From contig JACTAT010000035.1 of NCBI GenBank assembly GCA_014526335.1, forward strand, positions 2,209,452 through 2,273,451: a stretch of 64,000 nucleotides of DNA, written 5' to 3'. Of this stretch, positions 35,325 through 44,482 are shown piece by piece. The notes under the pieces are model-generated. The model was not told the DNA's origin. It ran no database searches and saw nothing but the letters and a program-made list of their open reading frames with translations. The translations under genes and the position numbers were made by a program. The DNA is from Chrysaora quinquecirrha. Lineage: Eukaryota; Cnidaria; Scyphozoa; Semaeostomeae; Pelagiidae. Positions within the stretch are counted from its first letter, which is position 1, and each line of letters opens with the position of its first letter.

Positions 35325-38300
35325 ATAGTTAGTTAGTTAGCTAGTTAATTAGATAGTTAGTTAGCTAGTTGGTTAGTTGGTTAGTTAGTTAGTTAGTTAG
35401 TTAGTTAGGGCCTTTGCACACTAGAGTACTTTTCCAAATTTTAGTAAGGATTAACAAATTAACACCTTTTTCCTAGTGTGCAAGGACTTCTTTGCATTTT
35501 CTACTATCCATAAATTCTAGTAAGGATGAAACAGGCCGACTAATTAAATATGGGCAGCTCCCGAGCTGCCCTTATTTCTGCCAAATGTCATCACCGATTA
35601 ATTTCTTGACCTGAAGCGACATTTTCTTGCTTTTTTCATTCGTTCTCGAAACAAGATGTCGGATTGAGAAACGAAGTATGAACATTATCAAATCAAAATG
35701 TCCACCTAACACTGATTTGAGAGTTCCGCACATAGAAAATCAAATAAAGAAAAGTGTTTGCAAATTTGTTTTCGACTGTCTACAAAAGAATGTTTGTGAC
35801 CCGTTTAAGGATTACTTCGAAAGAGCCAAACATGAAAAATGTACAAGAAACAACAACTATACTACTAAACTACCACTCATGAAAACGAAAATTGGACAAA
35901 AATGTATAGCTTATGCTGGTGGAAGAATTTTCAATGATTTACCCCTTGAGGCTAGAAAGATTCAGTCCAGGATTGTTTTTACTTCTTTTTTAAACGAACA
36001 TTTTAGTTGAAGAACCTTTATATTTTTAAAGTTTAAAAACACTTTTTATAGCTATTGTATATATTGTATATATTGTATATATATATATTTCTTTTTTCTT
36101 TTTAACTCTTACTTTCATGACAGGACCCTTAAGATAACAGCATTTCAATATGCTGATAGGCTATCCTGTATAAATATTCGTGTTATTATTATTATTATTA
36201 TTATTGATGAAGAGTTTTTCATGCTTTTTTATGATTGTTTTCTATTTGCTGGAGCAAAGCGGCCAGGGCAGAATGCAAAGAATGATGTTGGTATTATCTG
36301 CATATGTTAGACTATCACTTTTACAAATGCAACAATCGGCATTAAGGTTCTTTATTCAACAATATTCTGAAGAGCTAAAGTCGGAGAACCCAGATTCTTA
36401 AATTTAATTCATGTCATTCACTAAATGTCGAAAATAGGCAATTTCAAAATAAATATAATTCAAGTTGATGGTGTATTGAGGGTGAAAGAAAGAAAGAATT
36501 CTTCTCAGACGTTACGGTGAACCCTATCGAATCTGTCATCAGAAGTCGAAATGATTGATAGAGACTGTTTCAGGGCATCAGGAATTTATGGTCGGAACTC
36601 AATAATTAGCAAATGCGCCCCACTGTTTGGTAGAATTTTGGCAGAATTTTAGGTCTAGTGTGCAAAGGGCCTTAGTTAGTTAGTTGGTTAGTTAGTTAAT
36701 TACTTAGTTAGTTAGTAGTCAGTTAAAGTTGGGTTTTCAAATAGTTAGTCCACTTGTTAGTTCGTTTATTAGCTAATTAATTATTTAGTTAGCTAGGTAC
36801 TCAGTAGGTACTCATTACGAAAACCATAAGTGTGTAAGACATCACGAAGAACATGAATGAGCATGACGAGTATAAAAGAACACTGTACAACTTAATAATC
36901 TATAAATGGTATAAGATGTTAAATTGATCATTGGCATTTCAGCAGATACCTTGAACTGTATTTTGTAACTTTTTCCTGCAGCAATCTCTGGCTCCCAAGG
37001 AAAAATGACAAGTTCAGGTTCGACTTTTATTGGGTTGAAAATTTCTACTTGCTGTTCACCAAAAACAGGTGTTTTAAGTTTCAGCAATTTTTTGCCATCA
37101 CCAGACTAGAAGACAAAATATCATGCATCAAATGGCATTACAAAAATATCGGTCATACATTGCTTTTAAAGCAAATCTCAGATGTTTGACAAACAATGTT
37201 TAATCATTTGGCCAGAGTCATACATTCATTAAGAGAAACAACTCACCCTCACTCCAGTCAGTGTTGCATTTATTTTTGCTTTTCCAGACTTCAATACTTT
37301 TACATAATGATATGAATTATTCACAGACTTCAATTCCATTTGAAAGAATTCTTCTGGAAACATCGAGGAGAGAACTGTATTCTGAGAAAAGAAAAGGAAA
37401 TGACCTCAAATATGTATATTCTATGTATATAAAGTTTTATCCTGCTAACTGACTTTTGTTCCTATCATACAACTTTTCGTAAGGAAAATTTTAATTTTTG
37501 GCAAGTCTTGAAAATTTTCAATTTCCCTACTACTCTGCAGCTTCCATTCGCTAAACTTTCTAAGTCTAATAACTCACATAACATTTAGCAATGTAAGAAA
37601 TAACATATGTAAGCAAATAAATGCTGAAATTTGATTGGAAGTAGACATTTGTTGGTACAACTGGCCAATTTTGCAATAAACTTTGTATGCCTATCTAAGG
37701 GCTTCATTTTTCACAGCCATATTACTCCAGCCTATTCATAAAACATTAAATAACTCACATCTGCAATGTAAATCTTATGCTTTTTCGCATCATAGATCTC
37801 CACTGTAATACCATACTCTCTTCCAGCCTCGAGAACCCATGCGTTGCCAGGAACGACGGTAAAACCTGCGAAAATAAATCAGCATACATACGTCAAACAT
37901 CCACTGACATAGAGAAAACTGTGATGCTACAGTGGCTTGACTCAGACTCCCATAACTTTGTCCTCAGTAACCCTACACAAGCCAATTTACACCACGACGT
38001 CCCATCATCTTCATGAAAAGGTTTTTAAGGTCATCAAGAAATTTATACTAGTTTAAGTATCGCATCGTCCCTGCAAAATTATTCCCATCAACAAATATTG
38101 CCAAAAATTTCTTTGATATTCTTTTCATGTGTCTTGCAGGGTTTTAAAAGCAGTGAGCTTTAAAACCATTAGGGTTTACAATTCTATAATGCGTATAACG
38201 ATAGAAGTTTCTTCCTACTCTCTCCATAAAAAGAATAATGTTTGTTGACACACACTTACCTAGTGATGCAGGCTCAACAACATGCACTGTAGCTGAAGGT

Positions 38301-41300
38301 TGCCTTATTGACTTTGTGTGCATCATATCTGATTCGAATCAAGGAATATGCAGGAGCTGCTCGAAGAGGTTCGTATGGTACTACTTCATTTCAACCTGTT
38401 TGAATGCTTTCTTCTTAAGAAAATCCCTATGGAGATGTTGAATGTCTTAGAGTAGAGACTCTCTACTTCGTCGTGTTTTCTTTCATATCAGGCTTCTGGA
38501 GACACTGGCAGTTACCACTGCAGTTCGCACAACTACTCTGTGACGTCAGTAGGTAAAAAAAGACTAGCAAAATCAGGAAATGTCTTTGGTTTAGTTGACA
38601 TCAAAGCAATTGATGTGAAGAAATAATTGTTAAGCAAAGACGAACAAACTGCAAAGTACACTTTAAAAATGCATCAACAATTTACTTCACAGCAAGAATA
38701 TATACTGCATCAACAGAAAGTAATATAGAAATGTGTGCACGTAAGGATACTGTTATCGACCAAAAGAACCTTGGTGGTTCCCAAGGCTTTCCCAGTTACG
38801 CTTGATTTCTCATGGTTCAATAGGCCATATTCAGGACGTGACAATTTTAGTTGATATTGGGAAGAGGGCATCTTGATATCTAAAAAGAAAGTAAGGACTT
38901 AGGTCAGTGTACAGATGGTTTGTAACATTATTGCTGAATACAGTATAAGTATTCTTTTTAAGAGTATTTCTTCATCACCCTTGAAAGAAGAGTGACACTA
39001 AGTGAAAAGTGGGATCCAAACTATTGTAAGCTGGGGAGAAAAGATTTTCTTGAACGTTTAACATTTGAGAAAAAAACTGTTCGCTGCTACCCCGAAATAC
39101 TACTGTCACTCTGATGTCTATGGATGTTATGTAGCTGAAAGCATTGCTCCTCAAACTTCAAGCAACTTTTAAAAAACTATGGTATTTTTCGACTCAACTT
39201 TCTTACCTTTTGTATGTCCCTTCGAAGTTGCTTAACGCGATAAAACACTGTTGTCTCCACAAGTATATAAACATCAGATGAAGGAAGCAAGATTATGTTA
39301 TCAACAACTATCAACTTGACTGTTGATGGAAGCACTTTCTAGAAACAGAATGAAACAAACTAAATAGATAGCTACTAACGATGCAATAAACCCAAACATC
39401 ACAAACAAGGAAAAGTTGCATAGTCATTGTAATATATTCTACGGGAAAATAATAAAGGGTTTGCGGATCAGATGGCAGAGCAAAATACAAAGCAAAACAG
39501 TAATCCTTATATAAAAGAAAGGCAAGTGAGCCAGAGAATCATATGAGTTATAAAGAAGTTCGAGCGAACATGTTCACAAAATAACGAGAATCAATCGTAC
39601 TTTAAAACCTTTAGATATACTCTTAACAATCTGTGGAACCTCTATTAATGGACATCTCTTTACAACGCACAACTCTGGACAGCGGACAAATATTTTTGTT
39701 CTGATATCCTTTCCTTGTCAAAAACAGCTCCAATACAGCAGCCACCTCTTCCAAATGGACAATAAAATTGGTCCCATAGGTTTCCGTAATATCGATGTTC
39801 CACTGTAGATACTTTTCAGACATTTATTCTGTAATCTAATATAAACTAATACTAAGACCAATTCAGAAAAAATACTAAGCACCATACCTTGTATTCAGTG
39901 TGTACTAACTTTGCACTGACCAGTGCTTCACCAGTATTGATACCTTCCATAATGACACTATTTCCACGAAGTTTCTGCAAATGAATAGCGTAAACAGAAA
40001 CAAATCGAAAAAAAAAAGAACTGTAACATTATCTAAACTCTGAACAGTAAAGGTCTAAATTTAATATACTCAAAAAAGCTCTAGAGCCAGGCATAGGTCA
40101 ATATTTCGCACAATCAGAAGTGGTTACCGACTGCTAATCGGCGATTTTTGGAACTCATTTACCGCAACAGACCTGTCGATATAGGCACCCTAGCCACTAG
40201 CTCATTTTAGACGGAAACTAATTGGCAAACAGTTACAGAACGCTGGACAAGCTCTACTTCTGCAATTAGTTGCCAACTGAATCCCGTGAGCCGCACTCGA
40301 CCTGAGGTGTTCCCCTGAGTTCCAACTAGTCCTTGACATGTGAACAGAAGTTAGCAGTAACAACTAGTCGGCGTTAGTTCTTTCGGATCGTAAGTGGACT
40401 GGCTTAATACCAATGTTTTACCGACCTTGTCTTCAAGAGCATATATTTCAGCTTCTGTATCATAAGAAGATTCATGAAACCAAAGAAACCTGAAATTAGA
40501 AGGAAGCTTCAAATATTAAAATCACTACCATTGTACACTGCTTTCAGGTTGCAAGATTCTGAATGACTGAGAACCAATATCTGTAGAATCTGCTAGCAAG
40601 AATATTTTTATGGTCACTTTGTCCGTTTTTCTAACAAAGGAATTGACTTCAAACGGTGGCATTTTCTTTGCTTTCAGAAGCTTAAAGAATCTTATTCCCA
40701 AAGTTCTGAAATCAGAAAGAAGATCGTCTAACTACCTCAGGACAGTCCTTGGATCCACAGTGTTATTGCCAGGAACTGGTGAAAGATACCAATGAAATAC
40801 AGTGCTTCCGAGGGATGAAAAGGTGTTTCCTAAATGCAAAAGAAACAAAACAAATACAATACTGTTAGCATCTGTGAGCTATTAACTACCATAAAAACTT
40901 TTCCTTGTATTGTGGGGTTTTGTTTAAGGATAGTTGCATGTGCATGTTAGTTGACGTATACATTGAGATGGACAGATGTGACTACACAAACGGTTGCTGG
41001 TGACACTACTGCTGCTGGCGCTCCAACTCCAATCTAACTGCCTTACACCACCAGCTTGCTAGATTAGACCATGATGCAACTAGGTGACCTAATATTTTTG
41101 ATAGATATCTTCACAATATCTTTGAGAGAGAAGTGCAAAACATATCAAGGTTCAGCTAAAAGATGCAGCAGTGTATCATTCCACTACAAAGATAGTAACA
41201 TACATTAGAAAAGTATTCAACAAAAAGGGGAATTTTTTTTACTCTGTGGTTACAGAGACATTTTTAAATAGTACCCTTTGTCTAATAAGATAATATGATA

Positions 41301-43620
41301 ATCATAAAAAGAGTTAAGAGCAAACTGTATTAAAGATAGTTCTACCTTCTTCATCATATCCATAAACATCAAAGACTTCTGGTGATTCCCCTAGGAGAAG
41401 CTCTCTTGTTGTTGTTGCTATTTCTATTCTATGAATTGTGTCAACAAAGACATCACATCTTAAAAGGGCACCACTTGCTGCAATTGAAGAATTTGATTTC
41501 AAAATCCCAAGAAATAGTGAAATCACACTTAAAGATAGAGTTATATTTGCAACTGGTATTGAGAAGATGTAGTACACCAGGTCTCAATATCTCAACCCTT
41601 CATTTAGGGACAAAGTCTGTTAAAAATTGCATTAATAAGCCAAAGGGTGACTTGTTAATTCCAGCAGCAATTCACAATAAGCAAAAAACCAATGAATAAG
41701 CACTTTTGGCATCTATTAGAAATTAGAGACAAAGCATAAAAAGAGACTTACATTCTTCTTCAGCTAGTATCACAGTTGTTTCTTTGTTTTTGCTGGAAGA
41801 CACAACAGTCACAACTGCAGATCGTGAGCACTTCTGCTCACAGTGATCCCTCCCTAGAAATGACAAATGATAAAGACATTCAGTTTTAAGCCTAGTACGC
41901 AGTAAATAATGATAATATTTAGTGAACTATAAGCTAATAGCGTGTAACACATTTAAACACCAGACTGGAAACTTTGGCTGCATACACATAACACAACGGA
42001 TTAAACAGTACTGGGAGACACAATTATAGGTGGTATTGGAAATTCCATAGAGTATTTACTATTCTGGTATAACTTGTCAATCTTGTTTTGAAAATATTTA
42101 ACGATTTTGACGTTAAAGACTATTTCTGTTGTGTGAAGTTAATGTTTTCTATAAACAAACACAGGACTGCTGTCATCCATGTTTCCTGCAGAAGCAATTT
42201 AAAATTAGAAATCATATTCCTACATATAATAAGTCCATAAGAGATCAAAGCAAACATGACTGAACAAAGTCAATAAAGACCTTAGTAGTGTCCATCTAAT
42301 GAGTAACAAAAGCAGAGATTGCATACACATACCCATGCCAAAATTATACGAGAGACAGAGGGGCATGGAATATTATATGGTACATGCTTGTTTGATACTT
42401 ATGATTTTGTATATGCAGTTATGATCACATACAAATGAAATGAGCGGATATGTGAGAGAATTTGATAAATCATCTTTATACCTTGCAAGCATTTCATTTC
42501 TTCTTCAAAAAGTGGCTTCACTGATGCAATCTCAGGTTTCGTAGATGTCCTGAAAAGAAATGATGACAAAAATTATTAATAAATTCAAGAGGAAAGAAAG
42601 ATTGTAGTACAAAAATTACCCTGTTCCCGCACATAGAAGGGTGAATGTTGCCCTGATAAAGCCTTGTCATATTAATGGGTGATTATCATGTTTACTACAG
42701 CTATTTCAAGCTTTGTCACTGGCTACTATGTTCAAAGGATGTGGCTATACCAAGACACCTCATGCCAAATGCCCAGTCTGCAGAGTATGGTAGTTCTTAA
42801 TCAGATGTTGAGCATGCAGAAGTGCATTTCAATTGCTCTTTTATTGTTCTTTTGTATAATATCTCGTGTGTGCACATGCCACACTCTGCAGACTAGCCAA
42901 ACACCAAGGATCTGTATATTTGGCCCTGAAGAAGTACTTCATTGTTCTTTCTATTGATTTGCTCTTTTGTTTTGTCATGCCAAGCAAGACAATAGAAACA
43001 ATACAGCCAGAACAATAGCACATATATGGTGCCAGTTTGTGAAGTATGGCAGTTTTCAACAAGATCTCAGGTGTGCAAGATCTTGAGAGTGCTGCTTTCA
43101 ATTGCTCTATCCTATTTATCTATTGTTGATCTCGGGTGTGCAAGTGCCATACTCTGCAGTCTGATGGTGTAGATAGATCTCTTGATATGAACCAAAACTT
43201 GGCACATTCTTAGGCCTATTCTTTGACTTTGTCTTCACCATCCATCAAGCTATTTATATTTGACAATCTTTTATTTGGGTATCGCAACGCAGTTACCATG
43301 GTTTGAGTTCTTCAATGCATAAGCACATCTGAAAAATCTGCTCCAGGATCCTAGAGCATAATGATCACTGAATATTTGTACATCATGAAAATAGGAAGAT
43401 AGACAAGAAAAGGGCCTAGGCCGACATACCAATGGAAACAACCATTCAATGCCTTCAGTGTATAATTAGTTGCCACAGAGTTACCAGGAACATATGGCAG
43501 CAAAATTTGTGGAACGTTTAGAGCATTATCTTGAAGATCTGTTGCAACAGAAGAAATCAAGATCGAAATTGTAGCCAGGATTGAGGACCAATGCAGAAGT
43601 GAATCCATCTTGTCCTCCAT
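14879..43620 (-). CDS. NUP210: Nuclear pore membrane glycoprotein 210 (gp210), 41 coding exons
   Basis: Single-pass pore-membrane nucleoporin, with most of the chain in the perinuclear space. Joined exons give about 1,944 residues; human has 1,887. Exons, 5' to 3': 43620-43430, 42549-42482, 41853-41752, 41477-41346, 40829-40736, 40489-40426, 39974-39888, 39338-39207, 38871-38751, 38328-38260, 37865-37759, 37381-37247, 37105-36950, 35193-34926, 34635-34534, 33827-33685, 33183-33072, 32591-32532, 31883-31816, 31052-30979, 30387-30279, 29882-29702, 29253-29147, 28683-28579, 27686-27588, 27039-26911, 26263-26136, 25348-25198, 24405-24343, 24088-23909, 23437-23357, 23098-22970, 22144-21989, 21768-21683, 20922-20739, 19901-19729, 18990-18905, 18331-18199, 17715-17580, 16838-16311, 15483-14879. 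Exon 1 has a signal peptide then LNVPQILLPYVPGNS. Landmarks are IATTTRELLLGESPEVFDVYG (exon 4), VVEP.SLGFTVVPGNAWVLE (10-11) and LEGGPQPWILD (17). The membrane helix is at 15181-15121, followed by an ~80-residue tail. Phases agree throughout except for single-base indels in exons 37, 39 and 41. Confidence 0.97.
15671..16090. repeat. MITE family A, long copy (NUP210 intron 40)
   Basis: Starts with the terminal block TTAGGCCCTGGCCAAACGAT, followed by repeated CAAACATTG / CAATGTTTG modules in both orientations. Confidence 0.85.
17036..17170 (-). repeat. SINE family 2 copy
   Basis: Minus strand: a tRNA-like region with an A-box-like element (TTAGCCAAGTGG) and a decayed B box (GTTCAAATCCC). It shares the tail block TTTTCAACGAGTGGCA with 53955. 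Confidence 0.7.
18513..18776. repeat. MITE family A copy (NUP210 intron 37)
   Basis: Bounded by TTAGGTCTTGGCCAAACGAT and CGATCGTTTGGAAAGGGCCTAA, so both terminal inverted repeats are present. Confidence 0.85.
19195..19673. repeat. MITE family A, degraded copy or pair (NUP210 intron 36)
   Basis: Family modules GACAAACAATGTTTGATCG, TTTGGCCATGTCACAAAAC and TTTGACAAAAAAGATTGACC are present, without clear termini. Confidence 0.65.
19962..20272 (+). repeat. SINE family 2, tandem/dimeric copy
   Basis: The head block GGCTCAACATAGC.GAAACAC occurs twice (near 19952 and 20189) around a tRNA-like module (CTATAGCGCAGTGGAAACG, then a decayed B box). The same order is found in reverse at 32669-32830. Confidence 0.7.
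20614..20692. repeat. MITE family A, terminal fragment
   Basis: Only one end remains (CAAATCTCAAAAGTTTGG to TTTAGCCAGGACCTAAG), close to NUP210 exon 35. Confidence 0.6.
21290..21600. repeat. Dispersed repeat family E copy (NUP210 intron 34)
   Basis: Contains GCGATAAATAGCGGAAACAT, TTTTCGGGCATACTTAAAAG, CTCCTCAGAGTATGGACGTC and GTCCAAGTGAGAAAACGAAC. The last block also occurs, reversed, near 30575. Confidence 0.7.
22573..22695. repeat. MITE family A fragment (NUP210 intron 32)
   Basis: Left terminal block TTAGGCGCTTGCCAAACGAT with the first internal modules only. Confidence 0.65.
23515..23822. repeat. (CCAA/TCAA)n tetranucleotide array (NUP210 intron 30)
   Basis: Imperfect CAAC/CAAT tetranucleotides fill the intron between exons 30 and 31. 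No coding signal. Confidence 0.95.
24119..24220. repeat. MITE family A fragment (NUP210 intron 29)
   Basis: Contains CAATGTTTTGTGATGTGGCC, CTCAAATGTTTGACCAACAA and CATCGTTGGCC. Confidence 0.7.
25400..25650 (-). repeat. Third SINE-like element (NUP210 intron 27)
   Basis: On the minus strand, GTGGCTTTGTGGTAGAGAGC provides a tRNA-like A box (TGGTAGAGAGC) and a degenerate B-box region follows. The body has a GC-richer module (GGTGGGTGCCACCTCTACCC on the plus strand). Only one copy was noticed, so the boundaries are approximate. Confidence 0.5.
25715..26000. repeat. (AGCAGY)n low-complexity tract (NUP210 intron 27)
   Basis: GCAGYA trinucleotide/hexanucleotide-like tract. Leu/Ala-rich open frames on either strand are composition artefacts. 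Confidence 0.85.
27466..27563. repeat. MITE family A fragment (NUP210 intron 25)
   Basis: Ends with CAATGTTTGATCGTTTGGTC then AGGGCCTAAG, 25 bp from exon 25. Confidence 0.75.
28833..29025. repeat. MITE family A copy (NUP210 intron 23)
   Basis: Both ends recognisable: TTAGGCACGGGTCCAACGAT and GTTCGATCGTTCAGCGAGGT. Confidence 0.75.
29434..29668. repeat. MITE family A copy (NUP210 intron 22)
   Basis: Starts TTAGGCCCAGACACAACGGT and ends GATCGTTTTTACCACGGCTT, about 35 bp from exon 22. Confidence 0.8.
30490..30665. repeat. Dispersed repeat family E fragment, reverse orientation
   Basis: GTTCGTTTTCTCACTTGGA and ATTGGTCATATGGCTGTATT match, in reverse, the copy at 21470-21560 and, in the same sense, the copy at 6390. 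Confidence 0.6.
31119..31684. repeat. MITE family A, nested or tandem copies (NUP210 intron 19)
   Basis: An internal left terminus (TTAGGCCCTGGCAAAACGAT) begins near 31230 inside an older copy. The composite ends with GTTTACCGTTTGGCCAGG. Confidence 0.75.
32669..32830 (-). repeat. SINE family 2, copy with intact tRNA-like promoter
   Basis: On the minus strand the A box TAGCTCAGTGG and B box GGTTCGAGTCCC match the tRNA promoter consensus. The upstream block matches the repeated head module near 20190. Located in NUP210 intron 17. Confidence 0.75.
33336..33604. repeat. MITE family A copy (NUP210 intron 16)
   Basis: Starts CTAAGGCCCTGGTCCAATGA and ends TCATTTTTTCAGGACCTAAG. Confidence 0.8.
33893..34196. 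repeat. Dispersed repeat family F copy (NUP210 intron 15)
   Basis: Shares TGCGATTAGTTGACAACTGA, the CAACTG..TCCTATAG.TAGGATT segment and a terminal CCTGGCTT with copies at 40120 and 57313. Confidence 0.7.
35230..35408. repeat. (TTAG)n array, left part
   Basis: Tetranucleotide TTAG run, interrupted at 35408 by an inserted element and resuming at about 36672. It is tetranucleotide, not the telomeric TTAGG/TTAGGG. Confidence 0.95.
35407..36672. mobile_element. DNA-transposon-like element inserted in the (TTAG)n array
   Basis: Ends are inverted: GGGCCTTTGCACACTAGA on the left and TCTAGTGTGCAAAGGGCC on the right. Both flanks are TTAGTTAG; an 8-bp duplication would fit a hAT-type element but is uninformative within the TTAG repeat. 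A LINE 3' fragment is nested inside. No transposase frame remains, so it is non-autonomous. Confidence 0.7.
35545..36205 (+). pseudogene. Non-LTR retrotransposon 3' fragment (reverse transcriptase C-terminus)
   Basis: An open frame ending at 36010 encodes about 127 residues that read like the tail of a non-LTR reverse transcriptase, including a C-terminal pattern GQKCIAYAGGRIFNDLP. A (TTA)n tail follows at 36182-36204, typical of a 5'-truncated LINE insertion. The catalytic RT core is absent. It lies within the element at 35407-36672. Confidence 0.7.
36672..36800. repeat. (TTAG)n array, right part
   Basis: Continuation of the TTAG tetranucleotide array beyond the inserted element, more degenerate. 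Confidence 0.85.
37146..37217. repeat. MITE family A fragment (NUP210 intron 12)
   Basis: CAAATCTCAGATGTTTGAC followed by CAATGTTTAATCATTTGGCC, 30 bp from exon 12. Confidence 0.65.
38492..38626 (+). pseudogene. Inverted, decayed duplicate of NUP210 exon 14
   Basis: On the strand opposite to the gene, inside the intron between exons 9 and 10, lies a copy of the first half of exon 14 (the functional exon is 35193-34926). Identity is high over ~130 bp, including the acceptor side (ATATCAG|GCTTCTGGA) and blocks such as ACTACTCTGTGACGTCAGTA. The copy loses a conserved Trp codon (TGG to TGC) and ends in an in-frame TAA at 38624. It cannot be spliced into NUP210 mRNA in this orientation. Confidence 0.85.
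40120..40410. repeat. Dispersed repeat family F copy (NUP210 intron 6)
   Basis: CTACTTCTGCAATTAGTTGCC and the closing GGACTGGCTTA match the copies at 33893 and 57313. It abuts exon 6 (donor at 40425). Confidence 0.7.
42760..43175. repeat. Compound repeat in NUP210 intron 1
   Basis: CAGTCTGCAGAGTATGG near 42775 is inverted at about 43149 (CCATACTCTGCAGTCTG). A ~65-bp module starting AATTGCTCT and ending ACTCTGCAG occurs twice as a direct repeat (about 42833 and 43098). Confidence 0.65.
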
Positions 43621-44064
43621 GTGCGATCGGGCCTAAGTTGAAAAGATGCGCGCCCTTTTGATTGAGAGGCGATGTTGAACATAGGGTGTCCAGGTGCCGT
43701 GCCCAGTGGCTACAGTGGAGAAAAGCAAATGATAAGAACAAAATGGCATTGGTACACCCATTACATCAAAGGGCAAATCGCAGGCAAATTGCTGATTTAT
43801 GCTCTAGAAATTTTGGAAATTAATTAGGAATCGATTCGAGAATGTTTCTTTGGTTAATTTTCAATACACCGGTCGAGAAAAACCCTACTTAACCTAAATA
43901 TTTTGTAACATTATATTTTTAAGTAGGGAAAAACTGTTAAAAGCAAACTTTTTCTGTAACGTCTATGGGGCAGATTGTGCATCATAGCTAGCAATTAGCA
44001 TTAAACCGGCATTATAGTTACTGCTTACTGCTGCTACAAATGCTGCTGCTTCCCAGTCTGCCGA

Positions 44065-44482
44065 CACACGCTAGCGAATCTATAATCGCTACTGTGGTGG
44101 ATAATCACTACTGTGGTGGTACTATTTGCGTACTGTGGTGGTAGTTTCTGCGTACTGTGGTGGATAATCGCTACTTGTGGTGGTTTATAATGCTTTATGT
44201 GGTGAATACGAAATCATAGCAAAACTCTATAGATCAAGCAAGAAAAAAACACAAAATCCACCACAGTACACCAAAACTGCCACCACGCAAGCATAAAACC
44301 CACCACAAGTAGTGATTATCCACCACAGTACGCCAAAACTTCCACCACCGCAAGCATAGTAACCCATCACAAGTAGCGATTATCCACCACAGTACGCAGA
44401 AACTACCACCACAGTACGCAAATAGTACCACCACAGTAGTGATTATCCACCACAGTAGCGATTATAGATTCGCTAGCGTGTG
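44065..44482. repeat. 418-bp palindromic element built of CCACCACAG blocks
   Basis: The outer ~115 bp on each side are perfect reverse complements (left starts CACACGCTAGCGAATC, right ends GATTCGCTAGCGTGTG). Inside, CCACCACAGTACG-type blocks alternate with GATTATC and AAACT spacers. The arms diverge after about 115 bp. There is no coding capacity beyond a low-complexity Trp/Leu/Cys frame. Confidence 0.9.

Noticed and set aside
35230..36800. Telomere-like repeat
   Set aside because: The motif is TTAG, a tetranucleotide, not TTAGG or TTAGGG, and it lies inside a gene.
40510..40795. Apparent extra NUP210 exon joined to exon 5 by a 30-bp intron
   Set aside because: The downstream segment does not match gp210; exon 5 joins exon 6 at 40489 in frame and restores the conserved sequence, so this segment is intron.
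14879..43620. NUP210 as a pseudogene
   Set aside because: Thirty-eight of 41 exons are intact, splice sites and phases are preserved and the three indels are single-base; sequence error is the simpler explanation.
44065..44482. CRISPR-like CCACCACAG repeats
   Set aside because: The repeats are arranged as a palindrome with recurring spacers, not direct repeats with unique spacers.
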